From assembly GCA_021734005.1 (NCBI GenBank), contig JAIPJV010000124.1, positions 1 to 6,372 of the forward strand: 6,372 bases of DNA, written 5' to 3'. The notes below the pieces were generated by a model, which saw only the letters and a program-made list of their open reading frames with translations, ran no database searches and was not told the origin of the DNA. Of this stretch, positions 1 to 3,897 are shown piece by piece. A program made the position numbers and the translations under genes. This DNA comes from Fidelibacterota bacterium. GTDB lineage: Bacteria > Fidelibacterota > UBA2242 > JAFGTP01. The stretch's first letter is position 1. Each line of letters begins with the position of its first letter.

Positions 1-46
1 TCGACTATATCACGGTTATAACCAATCCAATGATAAATTAGAGTGT

Positions 47-120
47 TCGGGGATCGTCCAATGGCAGGACAATGGGTTTTGGTCCCATCGATCCAGGTTC
101 GAATCCTGGTCCCCGAGCCA
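47..120 (+). tRNA. tRNA-Gln, anticodon UUG, CCA end encoded
   Basis: A complete cloverleaf can be folded by hand. The 7-bp acceptor stem pairs 47-53 with 110-116, the D stem GTCC/GGAC pairs 56-59 with 67-70, the anticodon stem ATGGG/CCCAT pairs 72-76 with 84-88, and the T stem CCAGG/CCTGG pairs 93-97 with 105-109 around the loop TTCGAAT. The anticodon at 79-81 is TTG, so it reads CAA and probably CAG glutamine codons. The first pair is U1-A72 and the discriminator base is G73 (position 117); both are known identity features of glutamine tRNAs. CCA follows at 118-120. A weak extended -10-like element (TGATAAATT, 31-39) lies just upstream with no convincing -35, so the tRNA may instead be processed from a longer transcript that starts outside the window or continues into prs. 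Confidence 0.97.
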
Positions 121-186
121 TTTTTATATCTAGTCCAGCGTATCATAAATTTGACAAATCAATCCTGAAAGTCCTGAAGAAAAAAA

Positions 187-212
187 CTTCCGGTTTATTT
201 GCGAGCTGGAAG
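187..212 (+). other. possible RNA hairpin in the prs leader
   Basis: In the 139-base stretch between the tRNA and prs, CTTCCGG at 187-193 can pair with CTGGAAG at 206-212. The pairing extends inward through three more pairs to give about 10 bp, three of them G-U, around a 6-base loop. No run of T follows, so it is not an intrinsic terminator. It could be a processing site for the 3' side of the tRNA transcript or a leader structure affecting prs. It could also be chance: the pairing is seen in the sequence but any function is inferred. Confidence 0.3.
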
Positions 213-259
213 GGTAGACAATTATTAATGAAAGTTTCAGGAAAACTAAGGCCAGCGAA

Positions 260-1210
260 ATGTATAGTAAAGTAAAAGTTTTTTCGGGTCGAGCAAACCC
301 GCAACTAACAAAAGAGATTAACAGCCATTTGAGCTATCCGGAAGGCAAAATAGATTTTAGTAATTTTGCCGACGGTGAAATATGGCTGCGCTACCGAAAT
401 AACATTCGTGGTGCTGATGTCTTTATCGTCCAGCCAACCAATGCCCCGGCCGAAAATATCATTGAATTGCTGCTTATGATCGATGCTGCTAAGCGAGCAT
501 CTGCTAAAAGGATTACTGCTGTAATTCCTTATTTTGGTTATGCTCGTCAGGATCGCAAAGACCAACCAAGAGTGCCGATATCCTCCCGTGTTTTCATGGA
601 CGCAATTGTCAGTGCTGGTGCCAATCGCATTCTAACTATGGATCTCCACTCATCACAAATTCAGGGCTTTGCAAATATTCCCTTTGACCATTTATATGCC
701 AAACCAATTTTTGTTGAACGGCTCAAAAAATTAATTGCAGGAAAAAATTATACAATGGTTTCACCCGATATTGGCGGAGTAAAATTTTCGCGTTCCTATG
801 CCAAGGTTCTTGATCTGCCTTTGGCTATTGTTGATAAACGGCGGCCGGCTCATAATAGAGCTGAAGTTGTCAATATTATTGGGGAAACTGATTTTGAGCA
901 TGTTCTTATTGTTGATGATATGATCGACACTGGCGGAACTGTTACTGAAGTTGCCAAAATGCTCAAAAAGCGGAATTGCAAATCAATTACAGTAGTTGCA
1001 ACCCATGGCCTTTTTTCAGGTAATTGCGTAGAAAAGATAATGAGTTCACCAATTGACAGGGTAATTGTATCCAACTCAGTTTCTATTCCCGAAGAAAAAC
1101 AATTCGATAAGTTAGAAATTGTGTCGTCAGCCCAGTTGCTTGCTGATGCTATTATGAGAATTCACAATGAAGAATCAATCAGTAAAATTTTTGATTTCAA
1201 ATACAAATAA
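260..1210 (+). CDS. prs: ribose-phosphate pyrophosphokinase (PRPP synthetase)
   Basis: This cytoplasmic enzyme makes 5-phosphoribosyl-1-diphosphate from ribose 5-phosphate and ATP, the precursor for purines, pyrimidines, NAD, histidine and tryptophan. The 316 residues match the usual family length. Visible motifs are the ATP-side loop YARQDRKDQPRVPI (94-107), the metal-binding DLHSSQIQGF with H130, D170 in SPDIGG, the catalytic flexible loop DKRRP with K193 and R195, and the ribose-5-phosphate/PRPP loop VLIVDDMIDTGGT (215-227). The C-terminal half keeps THGLFSGN (248-255). The ATG at 260 is preceded by AAGG at 248-251, eight bases away, and the protein starts where family members do. The 94-107 loop is one residue shorter than in E. 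coli Prs and resembles Bacteroidetes enzymes. It is the first protein gene of the cluster, with rplY 23 bases downstream. I could find no complete promoter in the leader. Confidence 0.98.
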   Translation: MYSKVKVFSGRANPQLTKEINSHLSYPEGKIDFSNFADGEIWLRYRNNIRGADVFIVQPTNAPAENIIELLLMIDAAKRASAKRITAVIPYFGYARQDRKDQPRVPISSRVFMDAIVSAGANRILTMDLHSSQIQGFANIPFDHLYAKPIFVERLKKLIAGKNYTMVSPDIGGVKFSRSYAKVLDLPLAIVDKRRPAHNRAEVVNIIGETDFEHVLIVDDMIDTGGTVTEVAKMLKKRNCKSITVVATHGLFSGNCVEKIMSSPIDRVIVSNSVSIPEEKQFDKLEIVSSAQLLADAIMRIHNEESISKIFDFKYK

Positions 1211-1221
1211 ATAAGCATAAT

Positions 1222-1227
1222 AAGGAG
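1222..1227 (+). promoter_or_regulatory. Shine-Dalgarno site deciding the rplY start
   Basis: AAGGAG lies six bases before ATG 1234 but only three bases before the in-frame TTG at 1231. The spacing favours ATG 1234, so the protein begins MAYNKIKAEKR and not with two methionines. Confidence 0.85.
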
Positions 1228-1233
1228 TGTTTG

Positions 1234-1929
1234 ATGGCTTATAATAAAATAAAAGCAGAAAAACGAACCAATCTAAAGAAGAGTCACACAAAAAAAATCA
1301 GAAAGAGTGGAAAAATCCCGGCTATTTATTACAAAAAAGGCGGTGATTCTTTTCCAATTGCGATTGGCAAGATCAGTTTTATGAAAAGCCTGCATGGTGA
1401 TTCATTGCTCTATGATCTTGACATTGATGGTGATGTTAAGAAATCTGTTATTCGCGATATCCAGTGGCATCCGGTTTCTGATGAAGCCCAGCATGTGGAC
1501 TTCATGGGCGTTGCCCTCGAAGATGTGATCAAAATTCAGATTCCTGTTGAAACTGTCGGAGCTTCAGTCGGTGTTGAAGAAGGTGGCGTTCTTCACCAGA
1601 CAAAATGGTCTTTAACAATTCGCACAAAAGCCAAAAATATACCCGATAATATCACAGTTAATGTTGAAGAACTCGGAATTGGTGAATCAATTGCTGTTGG
1701 TGATCTGGATCTTGAGGGAATCGGAGTAATGGATGACCCTTCAATTTCTATCGTATCTGTTGTTGAACCTACAGAAGTTGTCACAACTGAAGAAGTTCTC
1801 GAAGCCGCTGAAGAACTTGAAGCTCTTGAAGAAGGTGAAGAACTCGAAGAAGGTGAAGAGCTCGAAGAAGGCGAAGAACTTGAAGAAGGCGAAGAGGCTG
1901 AAGAAGAAACTGAAGAAAAAGAAGAGTAA
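1234..1929 (+). CDS. rplY: 50S ribosomal protein L25 / general stress protein Ctc, long form with acidic repeat tail
   Basis: L25 binds 5S rRNA in the large ribosomal subunit. This is the long CTC/TL5 form of 231 residues, against roughly 95 in the short E. coli protein. The N-terminal 5S rRNA-binding domain (about 4-92) has GKIPAIYYKKG (26-36) and DIQWHPVSDEAQHVDF (75-90). The second beta domain (about 93-178) shows IPVETVGASVGVEEGGVL and IPDNITVNVEELGIGESI. From about residue 179 the protein becomes a Glu-rich tail, including four copies of a six-residue unit EEGEEL (199-222, the last ending in A). Acidic tails are common in this family, but such a regular repeat is less so. It sits 23 bases after prs and 23 before pth, the usual Ctc neighbourhood. 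The start is ATG 1234, not TTG 1231. In other bacteria Ctc-type proteins are stress-linked; nothing here tests that. Confidence 0.97.
   Translation: MAYNKIKAEKRTNLKKSHTKKIRKSGKIPAIYYKKGGDSFPIAIGKISFMKSLHGDSLLYDLDIDGDVKKSVIRDIQWHPVSDEAQHVDFMGVALEDVIKIQIPVETVGASVGVEEGGVLHQTKWSLTIRTKAKNIPDNITVNVEELGIGESIAVGDLDLEGIGVMDDPSISIVSVVEPTEVVTTEEVLEAAEELEALEEGEELEEGEELEEGEELEEGEEAEEETEEKEE
1828..1899 (+). repeat. 18-bp tandem repeat, four copies, within rplY
   Basis: Four head-to-tail 18-bp units occupy 1828-1845, 1846-1863, 1864-1881 and 1882-1899, each coding EEGEEL (the last EEGEEA). Unit 1 is GAAGAAGGTGAAGAACTC. Units differ mostly at third codon positions (GGT/GGC, GAA/GAG, CTC/CTT), so the array is not freshly duplicated and the amino-acid pattern appears to be kept. 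The array lies in a strand-biased purine tract running to the stop codon. Copy number could vary between strains by slippage without breaking the frame. Confidence 0.93.
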
Positions 1930-1952
1930 GTTGATTAGATTGCAGTATTCAT

Positions 1953-2558
1953 ATGAAAGAGAATAAAATCATAGTAGGGCTGGGAAACTCACCTGTAAAA
2001 TTCAATGGAACCAGGCATAATTTTGGGTTTGATGTGGTCGATAGTTTTTGCGAAAAATATGATCTAAAATATGACTATCTGGGATCAAGCTGCCAGCTGG
2101 CCAAAACCCGCAAATCAGGATATTTACGTAATAAACTCGAGACCCATGCAATTGTGGCCCGACCAATTACTTACATGAACACCTGTGGCCCTAAGATCAA
2201 AAAGTTACTTGACAAATTAGAGGCGAAAGTGGAAAATATGCTTGTTATTTACGATGATATTGACCTCAACCTGGGTCGATTACGGTTCAGACCGAATGGC
2301 TCAGCAGGAGGCCATCGCGGCATAAAATCCATTATCAACAGTCTGGGAACTGATGAATTCGCCCGCTTGAAATTGGGAATTGGCCCGCAGGGCGATATGC
2401 CTTCGGAAAAATTTGTTCTCGAAGAATTTTCCAAAGAAGATATTCCTGTCAAGCAAGATGTTATCAATACATCTATCAAGGCAATCATAGACTTCTGCAA
2501 TCAAAATATAGATGGATTAATGAGTAAATACAATGGTGTTAACCATAGTGAAAATTGA
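1953..2558 (+). CDS. pth: peptidyl-tRNA hydrolase
   Basis: Pth cleaves the ester bond of peptidyl-tRNAs that drop off ribosomes, freeing tRNA for reuse. The 201 residues are close to the usual 185-200. The fold's landmarks are GLGN (9-12) with N12, TRHNFGF with the catalytic H22, TYMN with N76, and YDDIDLNLGRLRFRPNGSAGGHRGIKSI with D101, which is the partner of the catalytic histidine. Counting from D101, the position of E. coli N114 is R122 (GGHRG in place of GGHNG). The usual GLGNPG is GLGNSP here. The ATG at 1953 fits the family start, MKENKIIVGLGN, but no good Shine-Dalgarno lies at normal distance. Translation may be coupled to rplY, whose stop is 23 bases upstream. The position between rplY and rpsF is commonplace. 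The enzyme is probably active, since H22, D101, N12 and N76 are all present. Confidence 0.96.
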   Translation: MKENKIIVGLGNSPVKFNGTRHNFGFDVVDSFCEKYDLKYDYLGSSCQLAKTRKSGYLRNKLETHAIVARPITYMNTCGPKIKKLLDKLEAKVENMLVIYDDIDLNLGRLRFRPNGSAGGHRGIKSIINSLGTDEFARLKLGIGPQGDMPSEKFVLEEFSKEDIPVKQDVINTSIKAIIDFCNQNIDGLMSKYNGVNHSEN

Positions 2559-2575
2559 CCTTCAGAAATAAAAAT

Positions 2576-2581
2576 AAGGAG
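2576..2581 (+). promoter_or_regulatory. Shine-Dalgarno site supporting a GTG start for rpsF
   Basis: AAGGAG is eight bases before GTG 2590. The first family-typical residues (MRYYETLFIIS) begin exactly there, so the GTG is the start and no upstream ATG is needed. Confidence 0.85.
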
Positions 2582-2589
2582 CGTTAATA

Positions 2590-2904
2590 GTGAGGTATTA
2601 TGAGACTTTATTTATAATAAGCTCGGATTACAAACATGATAAGATCTCTTATCTTGTTGATTCCGTAGAAAAGCAGTTCAAAAAGATGGATGCCAATATT
2701 CTGAATACCAATGACTGGGGCAAACGCAAGATGGCCTATCGAATAAACGGTGAGAAATATGGAAACTATGTTTTGATCCAGGCCGAAACTGAAAACGGTG
2801 ATTTTGTCAAAGAAATTGAAAACTGGATGAAATATACCGAAGGAATTCTATCTTACTTAACAGTCAGACTGGATGAAAAGCCAGTTGTCAAAGAGAATCA
2901 ATAG
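2590..2904 (+). CDS. rpsF: 30S ribosomal protein S6
   Basis: S6 sits on the platform of the small ribosomal subunit, where it pairs with S18 to bind 16S rRNA. The 104 residues are a normal length for the family. The start MRYYETLFIIS, the central WGKRKMAYRI (43-52) followed by YGNYVLIQAE, and the closing TEGILSYLTVRLDE are all hallmark segments. The start is GTG, set by a good Shine-Dalgarno. The tail after VRLDE is short (KPVVKENQ), without the acidic extension that E. coli modifies with glutamates through RimK. The gene lies 31 bases after pth and 15 before rpsR. In many bacteria ssb or ychF lies beside rpsF; neither is present here. In several bacteria the S6-S18 pair binds the rpsF leader to repress its own operon. 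The 31-base gap here is too short to show that structure. Confidence 0.97.
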   Translation: MRYYETLFIISSDYKHDKISYLVDSVEKQFKKMDANILNTNDWGKRKMAYRINGEKYGNYVLIQAETENGDFVKEIENWMKYTEGILSYLTVRLDEKPVVKENQ

Positions 2905-2919
2905 TAAAGAGGAACCATA

Positions 2920-3144
2920 ATGATAAAAACGAAAAAAATATGTAAATTTTGTGAGAGCTCCCGGATGACTATTTCCTATAAAAAGCCCAAGACTCTCAGA
3001 AAATTCATCACTGAACAGGGCAAAATTATACCAAGACGGACTACCGGGACATGTGCAAAACACCAGAGAAAGCTGGTTACGGCAATCAAAAGAGCCCGCA
3101 ATATTGCTCTACTGCCTTATCAGTATAATGTTCTTGATGAATAA
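2920..3144 (+). CDS. rpsR: 30S ribosomal protein S18, zinc-binding (C+) form
   Basis: S18 is a small basic protein of the 30S platform that binds 16S rRNA as a partner of S6. The 74 residues match the family length. The core KTLRKFITEQGKIIPRRTTGT (24-44) and the end AIKRARNIALLPY (55-67) are textbook. Four potential zinc ligands are present: C8 and C11 in KICKFCE near the N-terminus and C45 and H48 in TGTCAKHQRKL. This marks the ancestral cysteine-containing form, as opposed to the cysteine-less form found in many bacteria. The ATG at 2920 has GAGG at 2909-2912, seven bases upstream. It is 15 bases after rpsF and 28 before rplI, consistent with one transcript. Zinc binding is inferred from the ligand pattern. 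Confidence 0.98.
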   Translation: MIKTKKICKFCESSRMTISYKKPKTLRKFITEQGKIIPRRTTGTCAKHQRKLVTAIKRARNIALLPYQYNVLDE

Positions 3145-3161
3145 TCACTTAATCTAGGATT

Positions 3162-3166
3162 GGAGG
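3162..3166 (+). promoter_or_regulatory. Shine-Dalgarno site supporting a TTG start for rplI
   Basis: GGAGG lies six bases before TTG 3173. The protein read from this TTG, MEIILLRDKEKIGKAGEKVEV, lines up with the normal L9 N-terminus, and no in-frame ATG is available nearby, so TTG is the start. Confidence 0.9.
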
Positions 3167-3172
3167 ACAACC

Positions 3173-3616
3173 TTGGAGATAATTTTACTAAGAGATAAAG
3201 AGAAGATTGGTAAAGCTGGAGAAAAAGTAGAAGTTGCAGATGGCTTCGCCAGGAATTATCTTATACCTCAAGGCTTTGCATTAAAATCTACGGAATCAAA
3301 TTTAAAACGATTCGAAGAAATAAATAGACAGCGTAATATTCGCAAAGAAAGAAAACTCAAAAAAGCCAAAGAGCTGGCTGAAAAAATCAAATCCCTGTCA
3401 ATCACTATTCCTGTCAAAGTTGGTGAAAAAGACCAGGTCTTCGGTTCAGTTACCAAAAAGGATATTGCCGAGCAGATGAAAGAAAAAGGCTACGAAGTTC
3501 CTAAGTCTAATATCAAACTTGAAGAGCCTATCAAATCTCTCGGAATCTATGAAGTTCCCGTTAGTCTCGATGCCGGCATAAATACAGAAGTCAAGGTCTG
3601 GGTCATTAAATCATAA
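3173..3616 (+). CDS. rplI: 50S ribosomal protein L9
   Basis: L9 binds 23S rRNA at the base of the L1 stalk and projects from the ribosome; loss of it affects reading-frame maintenance in E. coli. The 147 residues are a standard length. The N-terminal domain contains the signature DGFARNYLIPQGFA (23-36). A long charged helix (about 41-75, rich in Lys, Arg and Glu) connects it to the C-terminal domain, with GEKDQVFGSVTKKDIAEQM (84-102) and EEPIKSLGIYEVPVSL (117-132). The TTG start with a strong GGAGG site is clear. It appears to be the last gene of the operon: a strong terminator lies about 120 bases after its stop codon. In many bacteria dnaB follows rplI, but here the next gene is priA. Confidence 0.98.
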   Translation: MEIILLRDKEKIGKAGEKVEVADGFARNYLIPQGFALKSTESNLKRFEEINRQRNIRKERKLKKAKELAEKIKSLSITIPVKVGEKDQVFGSVTKKDIAEQMKEKGYEVPKSNIKLEEPIKSLGIYEVPVSLDAGINTEVKVWVIKS

Positions 3617-3670
3617 ATTAACTCGATTTTTACTATTCTTCTACGCACCTGGATTTCTGGAAATTTGACT

Positions 3671-3689
3671 TATAATCGCGTCTATTATA
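3671..3689. repeat. short inverted repeat TATAAT-N7-ATTATA
   Basis: In the gap after rplI, TATAAT at 3671-3676 and its exact reverse complement ATTATA at 3684-3689 flank seven bases. Each arm equals a sigma-70 -10 consensus read on one strand. TTGACT (3665-3670) abuts the left arm, so it cannot serve as its -35, and it lies only 12-15 bases from candidates in the right arm. It could be an operator-like site or a chance AT-rich pairing. Confidence 0.25.
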
Positions 3690-3721
3690 CCGAATTTTTG
3701 AATGGACCCGTTTACCTTAGC

Positions 3722-3735
3722 TTTGATACATCAAA
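3722..3735. repeat. perfect palindrome TTTGAT-AC-ATCAAA
   Basis: Two perfect 6-base arms separated by two bases lie four bases before the terminator stem. As DNA this has the shape of a small operator half-site pair. As RNA it could form a five-pair stem with a four-base loop just ahead of the terminator. The symmetry is seen directly; any role is unknown. Confidence 0.35.
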
Positions 3736-3738
3736 ATT

Positions 3739-3778
3739 ATCAGCAGAGGAAGGTATTTTCCTTTGCTGATTTTTTTTT
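3739..3778 (+). terminator. strong rho-independent terminator after rplI
   Basis: The arms ATCAGCAGAGGAA (3739-3751) and TTCCTTTGCTGAT (3758-3770) form a 13-bp stem with a single G-U pair and a 6-base loop (3752-3757). The stem is followed at once by eight T (3771-3778). This is a textbook intrinsic terminator on the + strand. It should end the prs-rplI transcript and shield priA, which starts 119 bases downstream. Confidence 0.94.
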
Positions 3779-3782
3779 GTTT

Positions 3783-3810
3783 TTGGGATAATTGCAATAG
3801 AGCTTAGAAT
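3783..3810 (+). promoter_or_regulatory. weak candidate sigma-70 promoter for priA
   Basis: TTGGGA (3783-3788) and TAGAAT (3805-3810) are 16 bases apart, matching four and five of six consensus positions. They lie between the terminator and priA, where a promoter is expected, with a predicted start near 3817. The match is modest, and AT-rich DNA yields such pairs by chance. Confidence 0.3.
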
Positions 3811-3897
3811 TCTTCAAAAATATTTTTTAGATTAAGGTGCAGCAAGGCTTTTTTACGTTGATTCATGAATCATAGGCAAGGTGATCTTTTTCTACTC

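Noticed and set aside
151..156. Perfect TTGACA -35 hexamer in the prs leader
   Set aside because: At spacings of 16-18 bases the downstream hexamers (for example CTGAAG) do not resemble a -10, so it is not a supportable promoter.
72..275. Open frame of 67 codons overlapping the tRNA and the prs leader
   Set aside because: It begins inside the tRNA-Gln and runs through the leader into prs in another frame, and its product resembles nothing recognisable. The tRNA explains the start of the sequence.
305..565. Minus-strand open frame inside prs, with others at 850-1074, 2249-2500, 2857-3063, 3268-3456 and 5044-5277
   Set aside because: All are antisense shadows of strongly conserved genes, and none shows a ribosome site or recognisable motifs.
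1231..1233. TTG as the start of rplY
   Set aside because: It is only three bases from the Shine-Dalgarno, whereas ATG 1234 is at a normal six bases and matches the family start.
1733..1966. Lysine-rich open frame, +1 to rplY, running over the start of pth
   Set aside because: It is a by-product of the GAA-rich repeat: shifted by one base, GAA repeats read AAG (Lys). It has no Shine-Dalgarno or family resemblance. I also considered a programmed frameshift that would swap the acidic tail for a basic one, but I see no slippery site with a stimulatory structure.
3865..3897. Upstream ATG start for priA adding MNHRQGDLFLL
   Set aside because: The 11 extra residues precede the family's conserved N-terminus and the nearest purine-rich site is 17 bases away. 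It is kept only as an alternative.
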